Origin: Acidobacteriota bacterium
GTDB taxonomy: Bacteria; Acidobacteriota; Vicinamibacteria; Marinacidobacterales; Marinacidobacteraceae
Direction: 5' to 3'
Assembly (NCBI GenBank): GCA_009835985.1
Contig: VXWI01000060.1
Coordinates: 1-54,991, forward strand
DNA length: 54,991 nt
This document shows, one piece after another, positions 24,385-32,840 of the stretch. A program made the position numbers and the translations under genes. Below the pieces are notes generated by a model that saw only the letters and a program-made list of their open reading frames with translations, ran no database searches and had not been told where the DNA came from. The stretch's first letter is position 1; the number at the start of each line of letters is the position of its first letter.

Positions 24385-25812
24385 ATGAGGAAGTGGAGGA
24401 ACGAGGGGTTCTTGGGCGCCGGGTGCGCCGTGCTTCTCCTGCTGGCGCTCGCCGGCTGCACGATGCAGGCCGGGGACCCGGATTCACTCGGGTCCGGCGG
24501 CGCCGGCTACGGCATCCCGGACTCGAAGGAGCGGTTCGAGACCCAGCGGAATGCCATCGCGGAGAAGCTCCAGACCGCGCTGCTCCCCGCGATGCGCAAC
24601 CACGGGATCGACATGTGGATCGTCATGGACCGGGAAAACAACGAGGAGCCGCTCCACGTCGAACTCGGGGGCGGGTTCGCGGGGGTGCGCGGCGCGTTCA
24701 TCTTCCACGACAACGGCTCGGACACCGTGGAGAAGCTCTACTACAGTTCGCACGAACAGCCCGCCAACTCGGTCATCAGCCAGATCTACGACGAGACCAT
24801 CTACTACGGCTATTACCCGGAGGGGCTGACGCCGCACCTCCGTAAGGCCGTCGAGGACCGGGACCCGCAGCGGATCGGGGTCAACACCTCGCACACGCTC
24901 CCCGAGGCAGACGGGCTGACGGTGGGCCTCCGGAACTACCTGGTGGACACCATCGGCCCCGAATACGCGAGCCGCCTCGTCTCCGCCGAGTTGCTGGTCC
25001 GTGATTTCCGGCTGCAGCGGACGCCAGCGGAAACGGCGATTTACACAGGGCTCCTGGAGTGGACCGCCCGCTGGATGGAGGAGGCGCTCGCTGCGGAGAA
25101 CATCACCATCGGGGTCACCACCGCGGAGGACGTCAACTGGTGGCTGCGGGACCGGGCGCTCGAGCTGGGGCTTACCGGCGGGGGCACCGTGCGGATCGTC
25201 CGGGAGGGGGACCTGCTTCCGATCCACGATCCCGACATCCCGATCGAGCGCGGCGACATCGTCGGGATCGACGGCGGTTTGCGCTACCTCCAGTACGCGA
25301 CCGACATCAAGCGCACGGCCTACATCCTGAGGCCCGGCGAGGCGGAGATGCCGGAGAGCCTCCAGGAGATCTGGCGCACCACTCACGAGATCGGCGACTA
25401 CTACGCGAGCCGGATGGTGCCGGGCGCCGTCGGTTCCGAGACCTGGTCCGCGATCAACGCCGAGATGGCGAGCCGCGGCTACCGGGCCGTCGGCCCCGAC
25501 GCCGGCGGCGACGCGGTCACCACCACCGAGCCGGAGGTCGGAATCTACGGCCACTCGGTGGGCAACGTGGCGCACGACATCGGGGCCCGCATCGCGGACG
25601 ACATCCCGTTCGCCTACGGAGACCGGGTGGGGTTCGCGCTCCAGGCGAGCGAGTGGGTCTCGATCGAGTTCCACGTGAGCATCCCGGTGCCGGAATGGGA
25701 CGGCAAGACCTGGTACGCACGCTTCGAGGAGACCGCCCAGATCACCGAGGATGGAGTGAAATGGCTGATTCCCACCCAGAAGGAGTTGTTCCTCATCGAG
25801 CCGGGGAACTGA
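24385..25812 (+). CDS. Secreted M24 (Xaa-Pro-type) peptidase lipoprotein
   Basis: Extracytoplasmic metallopeptidase of the pita-bread fold, 475 residues. Lipoprotein signal: LLLLALAGC (Cys near residue 24). All five metal ligands are present in order: Asp in GIDGGLRYL, Asp in YATDIKRTAY, His in YGHSVGN, Glu in SIEFHVSIPVPEWDG, Glu in RFEETAQITEDG. The N-terminal creatinase-like domain spans about 45-215. The ATG is used because the frame before it crosses the divergent Smr gene. A close paralogue lies at 26646-28037. Confidence 0.92.
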   Translation: MRKWRNEGFLGAGCAVLLLLALAGCTMQAGDPDSLGSGGAGYGIPDSKERFETQRNAIAEKLQTALLPAMRNHGIDMWIVMDRENNEEPLHVELGGGFAGVRGAFIFHDNGSDTVEKLYYSSHEQPANSVISQIYDETIYYGYYPEGLTPHLRKAVEDRDPQRIGVNTSHTLPEADGLTVGLRNYLVDTIGPEYASRLVSAELLVRDFRLQRTPAETAIYTGLLEWTARWMEEALAAENITIGVTTAEDVNWWLRDRALELGLTGGGTVRIVREGDLLPIHDPDIPIERGDIVGIDGGLRYLQYATDIKRTAYILRPGEAEMPESLQEIWRTTHEIGDYYASRMVPGAVGSETWSAINAEMASRGYRAVGPDAGGDAVTTTEPEVGIYGHSVGNVAHDIGARIADDIPFAYGDRVGFALQASEWVSIEFHVSIPVPEWDGKTWYARFEETAQITEDGVKWLIPTQKELFLIEPGN

Positions 25813-25834
25813 CCCTGTTCCGGGACCGGTTGCA

Positions 25835-26554
25835 ATGACGGCCGGCAACCCGCCGAAGCTGCGCGCGCTGACCTTCGACGTCTTCGGTACCGTGGTGGAC
25901 TGGCGCTCCACGGTGATCCGGGAAGGCGAGGCTCTGGGCCGCGCCAAGGGCCTGCAGGTCGATTGGGCCGCCTTCGCGGAGGCGTGGCGGGACGGCTACC
26001 GTCCGGCCATGGACCGCGTGCGGCAGGGAGAGCTTCCCTGGAAGACCATGGACGAGCTGCACCGGATGAACCTGGACGACGTGCTGGAGCGGTTCGGGGT
26101 CGAGGGCCTCGGCGAATCCGACATGGAAGAGTTCAACCGCGTCTGGCACCGGCTGGAGCCGTGGCCGGACGCGGTCCCGGGGCTTACGAGACTGAAAGCG
26201 AAGTTCACGGTGGCCACGTTGTCGAACGGGAACGTGGGACTGCTGGTGAACATGGCCAAGCGCGCCGGGCTCCCCTGGGACGTCGTGCTCTCCTCGGAGA
26301 TCGTCGGACACTACAAGCCGGACCGGGAGGTCTACCTGAAGGCGGCCGACCTTCTCGGGCTGTCACCGGGCGAGGTCATGATGGTCGCGGCGCACAAGTA
26401 CGACCTCAGGGCGGCGGCTGAAGCGGGCTTGCGCACGGGCTTCGTGCCCCGGCCGGACGAGTGGCCGAACCGCCGGATTGGTCTGTCGTACGAGGACGCC
26501 TTCGACGTCAACGCCAGCGATTTCCTGGACTTGGCCGCGCAGCTCGGGGCCTAA
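25835..26554 (+). CDS. Haloacid dehalogenase type II (HAD) family hydrolase
   Basis: 239 residues. HAD motif I is TFDVFGTVVDWRS (nucleophile Asp), motif II TLSNGN, motif III Lys in GHYKPDREVYLKAA, motif IV MVAAHKYDLRAAAEAGLRTGFV. The VFGTVVDW and AHKYDL variants are typical of (S)-2-haloacid dehalogenases and close phosphatases. Whether it removes halide or phosphate cannot be told. It follows the M24 gene by 22 bases on the same strand. Confidence 0.9.
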   Translation: MTAGNPPKLRALTFDVFGTVVDWRSTVIREGEALGRAKGLQVDWAAFAEAWRDGYRPAMDRVRQGELPWKTMDELHRMNLDDVLERFGVEGLGESDMEEFNRVWHRLEPWPDAVPGLTRLKAKFTVATLSNGNVGLLVNMAKRAGLPWDVVLSSEIVGHYKPDREVYLKAADLLGLSPGEVMMVAAHKYDLRAAAEAGLRTGFVPRPDEWPNRRIGLSYEDAFDVNASDFLDLAAQLGA

Positions 26555-26591
26555 GAGGCCGGCGATTGGTATGGCGTAGCCACCAGGGACG

Positions 26592-26635
26592 GTTTCGCGC
26601 TCCCGCGCGATGCCGGCCGGAGGCCGGCGCTCCGA
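26592..26635 (-). repeat. Two-hairpin palindromic repeat, copy 7
   Basis: GTTTCG, short stem CGCGC-TCCC-GCGCG, ATG, stem CCGGCC-GGA-GGCCGG, CGCTCCGA. It lies in the 91-base gap between convergent HAD and M24 genes and ends 11 bases before the M24 stop. Confidence 0.8.
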
Positions 26636-26645
26636 ACCGGCGGTG

Positions 26646-28037
26646 CTATCGGGAGTGGATGAGCAGTAGCTCCGTCTGGAACGGAATGAATCCCTCGAGT
26701 CCCTCGCTCCCCACCACCGCGATCTCCTCGTAGCGGGCCGACCACTTCTTCCCGTTCCATTCCGGGATGGGCACGCCGACGTGGAACTCCATGGCGACGA
26801 ACTCGCCCTCCACGAGCGGAAAGCGCACCCGGTCCCCGTAGGCGAACGGCAGGTCGGGGGCGACCCGGGCGCCGATGTCGTGCAGATCGTTCCCGATCGA
26901 GTGTCCGTAGAGCGCGATCTCGTGTTCGGGACCGACGTTCCCCACGCTCGGGTCCGTCCGGGTGTCCCGGACGTAGCCGTCGCGCTCCGCCTCCGCCATG
27001 ATGGCCTCGTAGATCTCGTGCCCGATGGCGCCCGGGACCATCTTGCTCGCGTAGAGGCGCGAGGTCTGGACCGCCTCCGCCCAGGCGTTCCGGATGCTCT
27101 CGGGCGGCTCGGTCTCCCCGGGGCCCAGCACGTAGGCGGTCCGCTTCATGTCGCTCTCGAACTGGAGGTAGAAGAGCCCGGCGTCCACCGCCACGATGTC
27201 TCCGGGCTGGATGGGGATGTCGGGGGCGTGGCGCGGCAGCAGGTCGCCCTCCCGGACCACCCGGACGGTCTGGAAGCTGCCCATCCCGAGCGCCAGCGCC
27301 TGGTCCTCGAACCAGCCGGCTATCTCGAGCGCGGTGGTCTCGCCGGGAATGACGTGCGGCCCGGTCAACCCCTCAACCTCCCAGCGGGCGGTCCATTCGG
27401 TGAGCTGGCGGAAGAGTTCCCGCTCGAGCGGCGTCCGCAGGTTTCGGAAGTCCCGAATCAGGAGTTCCGCGGACACGAGGCGGTCCGCATACGGGCTGCC
27501 GATCGCCTCCACCAGCACGTCGCGGAAAGCGACCGTGAGCCCGTCGGCCTCCGGTAGCGTCCTCGACGTGTTGATCCCGATGCGCTGCGGGTCCCGGCGG
27601 TGCACGGCTTCCCGGAGGTGGGGCGTGATCCCCTCCGCGCTGTAGCCGTAGTAGACCTTCTCGTCGTAGACCTGCTCGATCACCGTGTCCTTCGGCTGGA
27701 CGTGGGAGCCGAGATAGATCTTCTCGGGCTCCGTGCCTCCGGAGTCGAAGAAGATGTAGGCGGAGCGCACCCCCGCGAAGCCGCCGCCGATCTCCTCGTG
27801 CAGCGGGTCCGGGTGGTTCTCCCGGTCGAGCACGATCCACATGTCGATCCCGTGGGTCCGCATCGCCGGGAGCAGCGCGGTGCGCAGTTTCTCCTCGACG
27901 ATCTCGGTCTTGATCCGGCCCCGTTCGAGAGCTCCGGGGACGCCGTAGCCGGAATCGTCCACCGAGTCCGGCGGCGGGGATGGCGCCGGTGTGCAACCGG
28001 CCAGCAGGCCGATGAGAAGAACGGAAGTCACACGCAT
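26646..28037 (-). CDS. Secreted M24 (Xaa-Pro-type) peptidase lipoprotein, paralogue
   Basis: 463 residues, lipoprotein signal VLLIGLLAGC. Ligands: Asp in VAVDAGLFYLQ, Asp in ESDMKRTAY, His in YGHSIGND, Glu in MEFHVGVPIPEWNG, Glu in RYEEIAVVGSEG. Roughly half its residues match the other M24 gene in this window by eye, with conserved blocks such as LRTALLPAMRTHGIDMWIVLDREN. ATG 28037 has AGGTGG before it. The TonB receptor gene ends 71 bases upstream on the same strand, so they may form an operon for peptide use. Confidence 0.92.
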   Translation of the reverse strand: MRVTSVLLIGLLAGCTPAPSPPPDSVDDSGYGVPGALERGRIKTEIVEEKLRTALLPAMRTHGIDMWIVLDRENHPDPLHEEIGGGFAGVRSAYIFFDSGGTEPEKIYLGSHVQPKDTVIEQVYDEKVYYGYSAEGITPHLREAVHRRDPQRIGINTSRTLPEADGLTVAFRDVLVEAIGSPYADRLVSAELLIRDFRNLRTPLERELFRQLTEWTARWEVEGLTGPHVIPGETTALEIAGWFEDQALALGMGSFQTVRVVREGDLLPRHAPDIPIQPGDIVAVDAGLFYLQFESDMKRTAYVLGPGETEPPESIRNAWAEAVQTSRLYASKMVPGAIGHEIYEAIMAEAERDGYVRDTRTDPSVGNVGPEHEIALYGHSIGNDLHDIGARVAPDLPFAYGDRVRFPLVEGEFVAMEFHVGVPIPEWNGKKWSARYEEIAVVGSEGLEGFIPFQTELLLIHSR

Positions 28038-28108
28038 GGAATCCACCTCGGACGGAGAGCGCCGGGGCGGCGCGCTGATGCTCCGCCCCGGCTGATGATT
28101 TCAGACGA

Positions 28109-30991
28109 TCAGAAACGCAGCTTCGCGCCGATCCGGAAGATCCGCGGCGGCACAAACGCCAGCACGCGCCCGAAGGCGCCACCCGAGAGGCTCTGGGTGT
28201 TCGTGATCGTGTTGATGTTCAATGCGTTGAACACGTCGAACTGGAGGGACAGCGCGCCCATGTCGCCGAGCCCCAGATCGTAGGCGGCCCGCAGGTCCAG
28301 CACGTTGGCGGCGTCCCAGTTCTCGCCGTTCCGCTCGCCGGCGAAGGCCCGCACGTTGCCCTGGTTCAGCCGGCGGCCGAGGGCGGCCTGCGCGTTGACC
28401 GTCCGGGTGAAGTTGTTGCCGCTGATGTACTGGTAGAACCCGCTCAGCGTCAGCCCGAAGTCGGCCTGGTAGGTTCCGAGCACCTTCATCAGCACCGGCG
28501 TCGAGTTCGCGACCCGGGTGCCGTCCACGAGTTCCGGATTGTTGAGGGGAAACTGCGGCTGGCCGCCCAGGCGCCCCCGGTCGTCGGGCACCGCGCGGTC
28601 CACGTTGTCGAATGAGCCGGGACCGTAGTTCTCCGACTGCTCGCCGATGGTGATCGACCCCATGAACTGCCAGTTGGAGGCGAGCCGCCGGTGCAGGTTG
28701 AACTCGAAGCCGCGGTACTCGTGCTCGAACCCGGCGCGGGTGGTGAGGAAGTTGGGCGAGAGGCCGGTCTTCGCGGCGTCGAGTTCGTAGAAGGTGATCC
28801 CGCCCCCGTCGTCGCCGGTCCCGAGCGCGCCGTCCGGTCCCGGGTCGGTGCCGGTCACCGCGGTGTAGTCGGCCGCCGAGATGCCGGTGTTCGTGATCTG
28901 GGTGATGTCCCGGTCCCGCCGCCACATGATGGTGGCGCTCGCCGAGACGTTCGCCGCCACTTCGCGGGTCAGTCCCACCGTGAACTCGTCCGTGTAGGTC
29001 GGATCGAGGTTCCCGTCGATCGTCACCGGGTTCGCGCCGGCGTCGAACACGCTGAGCACCGCGCCGGCCTCGTCGATCGTGAAGTTCCGGTCGCCGTTCA
29101 GGTCGTTCCAGACATGCTTCCGGTTCCGGTCACCGGCCACGCTGGCCAACTGCACCCGGTCGAGCCAGAGCACCCAGTAGTAGCGCCCGTAACTCGCCTT
29201 GAAGAGCGTGCGCGCGTCGCCGGTCAGGTCGAAGACCATCCCGAGGCGGGGCGAAATCGTGTTCCAGACGATGAGGTTCCCGGTGCCCTCCTGCGAGACG
29301 GGATCCAGGTAAGCGCTGGCGGGCGCCGTGACCTGGTCGAGGGAGTTCGCCTGCCAGTCCCAGCGAGCCCCGAGGTTGAGGCGCAACTGGTTGTTGACCG
29401 CCCACGAGTCCTGGAGGAAGGCGGACCGCTGCGGCCCGGTCGCCGCAACCGCTCCGGACGCCCAGAGGATGACTTCCGACGGCTCGCCCTCGAAGAAATG
29501 GAGGCGGTGGTCGGCCGGATAGGTGTTCCGCGCCACCCCGCCGCCCTGGTTGCCGAAGGCCCGGATCTGGCCGATCTCGAAGCCGGCCTTGAAGTCGTGG
29601 TCTCCACCCCAGTCGGTGCGGTACCAGGACACGGTGGTGGCCACGTTCCGGAGGTTCTTGTGAACGCCCAGCTCAAGGGGTGGCGCGTCCGACCACTGGC
29701 CGGTGGCCAGGTCGAGCCGCGCCGGGGTGTTCTCGACGTCCACTTCGGGCTGGGCCCTCAGTTCGAAGCCCTGGTCCATGACGTTCGCCTTGAAGGCGAC
29801 CAGCACGTTGGGCGTCGGCGTCCAATCGTCGCGGAAGGTGAAGAGCCGCGCGATGGGTGCTCCCTGCTGGTTCCAGGTGGTCGGCAGCGGCCGCAGCGAA
29901 CTCAGCGAGCGGTTGAACCGCTTCTTCTGGGCCATGTTGAAATACATGGAGAAGTTGTGGTTCTGGTTGATCGCCCAGTTGACCTTGGCCGAGGGGTACC
30001 AGAGCACCGTCTCGTCGATGGGGAAGCTGCCGTCCGGATTCTGGGTGCCGGTCACGAACTTCTGGACGACCTGGTGGCGATGGCCGGCCCACCACCAGAG
30101 CTTGTCTTCGATCAGCGGGCCGCCGACTTCGAAGCCCAGATCGAGATACTGGTTCAGGTTGCTGGCCCGGTCCACGCCGAGGCCCATGAGGTGGCTGTCC
30201 ACGTTGTCGGACTGCATTCCCTCGTTCCCGAAGTAGAGGCTGGTGGTCCCGCTGAAGTTGTTCGAACCGGACTTCGGCACGATGTTCATCACCATGCCCG
30301 GGGTTTGCACCTCGGCGCTGTGGGAGCTGACCTCGATCTGCATCTCCTCGAACGAGTCCACGTCGAAATAGAACTGCGAGCCGCCGTTCGACTGGTTGTC
30401 GGTGACGTTCGCGCCGTTCAGGACGTAGATGTTCTGGCCCGGGAACACGCCGTGGCCCCGGAAGGCGAGCTGGTTCCCGGTCTCGGTTCCTCCGACGTTG
30501 ATCCGGTTCGTGGTCACGCCGGGGACCTGGGAGACCATGGCCCACGGGTCGCGCGCGTTCGGGACGTTCTCCATCACCTCCTCGGTGAAGTTGAAGGCCA
30601 CGTCGGTGGCCTGCGTCTCGATGACGGGCGCCTCCCCGGTGACCGTGACGGTCTCCTCGAGGGCCGCGACGCTCAGTTCGGCATTGAGGGTGAAGGTGGT
30701 GTCCGTGGAGATGCGGACGCCCTCATAGACCTGCTCGCCGAACCCGCTGAGCGCAAAGGAGACCTGGTACACGCCGGGCGGAATGTTCGCGAGGCGGTAG
30801 TTCCCGTTTCCGGCGGTCACCGCGCTCCGAGACCCGCCGAGGATGTTCTCCCCGGAGATCGTCACCGTGGCGCCGGGAAGCACGCCGGCCGAGGCGTCGG
30901 TGACCCGGCCCTGCAGGGCGCCCGTGATCTCCTGGGCGGCGAGCGGCAAGGAAAGGAGCAAGGCTCCGAGCAAGAGAAGAAGACGTTGCAT
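28109..30991 (-). CDS. TonB-dependent receptor with carboxypeptidase-regulatory N-domain (Oar-like)
   Basis: Outer-membrane importer, 960 residues. Signal peptide LLLLLGALLLSLPLAAQ; regulatory beta-sandwich about 22-105 (LQGRVTDASAGVLPGATVTI to GVYQVSFALSGFG); plug about 120-230 (EETVTVTGEAPVIET, ARDPWAMVSQVPGV, YVLNGANVTD, SGSNNFSGTTSLYFG); then the barrel, ending FRIGAKLRF with the terminal aromatic needed for outer-membrane insertion. This form is expanded in Acidobacteriota. Substrate unknown; the M24 peptidase downstream hints at peptides. ATG 30991 follows GGGAGG. Confidence 0.95.
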   Translation of the reverse strand: MQRLLLLLGALLLSLPLAAQEITGALQGRVTDASAGVLPGATVTISGENILGGSRSAVTAGNGNYRLANIPPGVYQVSFALSGFGEQVYEGVRISTDTTFTLNAELSVAALEETVTVTGEAPVIETQATDVAFNFTEEVMENVPNARDPWAMVSQVPGVTTNRINVGGTETGNQLAFRGHGVFPGQNIYVLNGANVTDNQSNGGSQFYFDVDSFEEMQIEVSSHSAEVQTPGMVMNIVPKSGSNNFSGTTSLYFGNEGMQSDNVDSHLMGLGVDRASNLNQYLDLGFEVGGPLIEDKLWWWAGHRHQVVQKFVTGTQNPDGSFPIDETVLWYPSAKVNWAINQNHNFSMYFNMAQKKRFNRSLSSLRPLPTTWNQQGAPIARLFTFRDDWTPTPNVLVAFKANVMDQGFELRAQPEVDVENTPARLDLATGQWSDAPPLELGVHKNLRNVATTVSWYRTDWGGDHDFKAGFEIGQIRAFGNQGGGVARNTYPADHRLHFFEGEPSEVILWASGAVAATGPQRSAFLQDSWAVNNQLRLNLGARWDWQANSLDQVTAPASAYLDPVSQEGTGNLIVWNTISPRLGMVFDLTGDARTLFKASYGRYYWVLWLDRVQLASVAGDRNRKHVWNDLNGDRNFTIDEAGAVLSVFDAGANPVTIDGNLDPTYTDEFTVGLTREVAANVSASATIMWRRDRDITQITNTGISAADYTAVTGTDPGPDGALGTGDDGGGITFYELDAAKTGLSPNFLTTRAGFEHEYRGFEFNLHRRLASNWQFMGSITIGEQSENYGPGSFDNVDRAVPDDRGRLGGQPQFPLNNPELVDGTRVANSTPVLMKVLGTYQADFGLTLSGFYQYISGNNFTRTVNAQAALGRRLNQGNVRAFAGERNGENWDAANVLDLRAAYDLGLGDMGALSLQFDVFNALNINTITNTQSLSGGAFGRVLAFVPPRIFRIGAKLRF

Positions 30992-31031
30992 GGGAACCTC
31001 CCGCAAGGTTCTGAATCACGGGCGCCAGAAA

Positions 31032-31052
31032 ATCCGACTCCTCCGGTCGGAT
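31032..31052. promoter_or_regulatory. Inverted repeat upstream of the TonB receptor
   Basis: ATCCGAC-TCCTCCG-GTCGGAT is a perfect 7-bp inverted repeat 41 bases before the receptor's ATG. It overlaps the palindrome GATATATC (31050-31057), which could serve as a -10. It is an operator or leader hairpin candidate in the gap shared with the divergent VOC gene. Confidence 0.35.
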
Positions 31053-31124
31053 ATATCAGATCGGCGGGACGGGCTTCAAATGTAGGAACCGTTAGTCTCT
31101 GCCCCGCAAGCGAAGGGGTGCGGC

Positions 31125-31487
31125 GTGCAGAAGGTTCTGGGATTCGGCGGATTCTTCTTTCGGGCGAAGGACCCGGAAGCACTGGCAGGCTGGTATCAGG
31201 AACACCTGGGCATCAATCGCGCTCCGACGGACATGGAGATGGCGCCCTGGGTGACCGAATCCGGGGTCACGGTCTTCGCGCCCTTCGACGCTGATTCGGA
31301 CTATTTCGCCGCCGACAAGACGTTCATGCTGAATTTCCGCGTGGCCGATCTGGATGCGATGACCGCAAAGCTGAAGTCAGCGGGTATTGAGGTCAGCCAC
31401 GAAAGCGAGATGGAGGGCATCGGCCGTTTCGCCCGGATCCACGACCCCGAGGGCAACGCGATCGAGCTTTGGGAACCCGCGCCCTGA
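31125..31487 (+). CDS. VOC (glyoxalase/bleomycin-resistance fold) family protein
   Basis: 120 residues, one VOC domain: FFFRAKDPEALAGWYQEHLGI, MLNFRVADLDAMTAKLKSAGIEV, and FARIHDPEGNAIELWEP with the C-terminal metal Glu. The family includes glyoxalases, dioxygenases and drug-binding proteins; the substrate cannot be assigned. It starts with GTG at 31125 and is transcribed alone, divergent from the receptor. Confidence 0.88.
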   Translation: MQKVLGFGGFFFRAKDPEALAGWYQEHLGINRAPTDMEMAPWVTESGVTVFAPFDADSDYFAADKTFMLNFRVADLDAMTAKLKSAGIEVSHESEMEGIGRFARIHDPEGNAIELWEPAP

Positions 31488-31556
31488 GTCCTGATCGCGA
31501 TCCGCCGGCGCGGTAGTCCGGGTTCCCAAAGCTCGGATCAGGCAGCCACCAGCTCG

Positions 31557-32840
31557 CTACCCGGGTCGCGGCAGGGCTGCCTGGAGCCGTAGGAGGAAGT
31601 CCGCGTTCGGCGGCGAACCGAGCCGCTCGGCAGCGGCGACGTGTTCCCAGGCGGCCTCGAACTCACCCTCCGCCGCCAGCACGATCGCGAGGTCGCGGTG
31701 CACCGGGCCGTCCTGCGGATCGCGGGACAGCACCGCGCGGTAGTGCCGGATGGCGGCGACGTTGTCTCCCCGGTAGGCGAAGAGCCCGCCCAGGGTGCGG
31801 TTGGCGTCCGGGTCGGCCGGATCGTGATCCAGCGCGCGGAGGAGTTGATCCATCGCCTCGTCCCGCCGGCCGAGCATGAGGAGCGCGCTGCCCAGGTTCA
31901 CCCGCGCGACGACGTGCTCCGGGCGCGCTTCGAGCGCCTCCCGATAGCGTTCGGCGGCTTCCCCGAAGCGCCGGGTGCGCGCGTAGAGGTTCCCGAAGTT
32001 GTAGAGGATGTCGGCGTCGCCGGGGCGGAGGTCCAGCAGGTGGCCGTAGAGCGCCTCGGCCGCCTCGAAGTCTCCGGCCGCTTCGGCGCGCAGCGCCCGC
32101 TGCTGGGTGCCGCGCGCCGACACCGCCTCGTCCCAGACCTCGGTGAGGAGGGGGTCTTCCGCCGGGACCAGGTCGGGTAGCTCGCGGGCCGCTCCGGCCG
32201 CCCGGCGGGCGGCTTCCGCGTCGTTCTGCTGCGCGTAGAGCCGGGCGAGTTCGGCGCGGACCGGCCCCGCCCGCGGTGCGAGCGTGGCGGCTCGTTCCAG
32301 GTGTTCCTGCGCCGCGTCCAGTTCGCCGCGCCTCAGGAGGAGACGCCCGATTCCGAGTGCGGCGAGAGCCGAGTCCGGAGCGGTCTCGAGCGCCTGGCGG
32401 TAGCGATCCATCGCCGCTTCCACGTTTCCGGCGCCCTCCAGCAACTCCGCCGCCAGCAAGTGGACGGGCGTGTAGCCGGGGTTCAGCTCCGCCGCGCGGC
32501 CGGCGGCGTTGAGCGCGTCGTCCGGCCGGATGTTCCTGATGGTGGCCGCACGCAGGTAGGGCCAGCGGAAGTTCCCGGGGTCGAGTCGCTCCGCCCGGGC
32601 GTATGCCGCGTCCGCTTCGGGCTCCAGACCATGCGCCTGGAACGTCCGCCCCAGGGCTCCCCAGGCTTCGGCGGACCCGGGAGCGTCTGCGACGAGGCCC
32701 CGCTGCCGCACGATCCTCGCCCGCACCTGCGGTTCCATCGCCGCCGTGTCGGGATCCGGGATCCGGACGGACGGCTCCGGCTGTCCGAACGCCCCGGAGA
32801 CCGTCGCAACCGTCAGGGCGGCCGTGAGACTGGCTTTCAG
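31557..32840 (-). CDS. Exported TPR-repeat protein, probable CTG start
   Basis: About 427 residues. After a signal-like segment (KASLTAALTVATVSGAFGQ) come at least nine tetratricopeptide repeats between about 55 and 420, such as AWGALGRTFQAHGLEPEADAAYARAERLDPG and ILYNFGNLYARTRRFGEAAERYREALEARPE units. It probably scaffolds proteins in the periplasm. No ATG, GTG or TTG exists in frame between the peptidase gene and the signal segment. A CTG at 32840 overlaps the peptidase stop as CTGA and would give a normal signal peptide. The first ATG (about residue 36) would remove it. Confidence 0.8.
   Translation of the reverse strand: MKASLTAALTVATVSGAFGQPEPSVRIPDPDTAAMEPQVRARIVRQRGLVADAPGSAEAWGALGRTFQAHGLEPEADAAYARAERLDPGNFRWPYLRAATIRNIRPDDALNAAGRAAELNPGYTPVHLLAAELLEGAGNVEAAMDRYRQALETAPDSALAALGIGRLLLRRGELDAAQEHLERAATLAPRAGPVRAELARLYAQQNDAEAARRAAGAARELPDLVPAEDPLLTEVWDEAVSARGTQQRALRAEAAGDFEAAEALYGHLLDLRPGDADILYNFGNLYARTRRFGEAAERYREALEARPEHVVARVNLGSALLMLGRRDEAMDQLLRALDHDPADPDANRTLGGLFAYRGDNVAAIRHYRAVLSRDPQDGPVHRDLAIVLAAEGEFEAAWEHVAAAERLGSPPNADFLLRLQAALPRPG

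Noticed and set aside
28691..31294. Long forward open frame opposite the TonB receptor
   Set aside because: It lacks domains and is a shadow of the receptor, which has a signal peptide, plug, barrel end and good ribosome site on the other strand.
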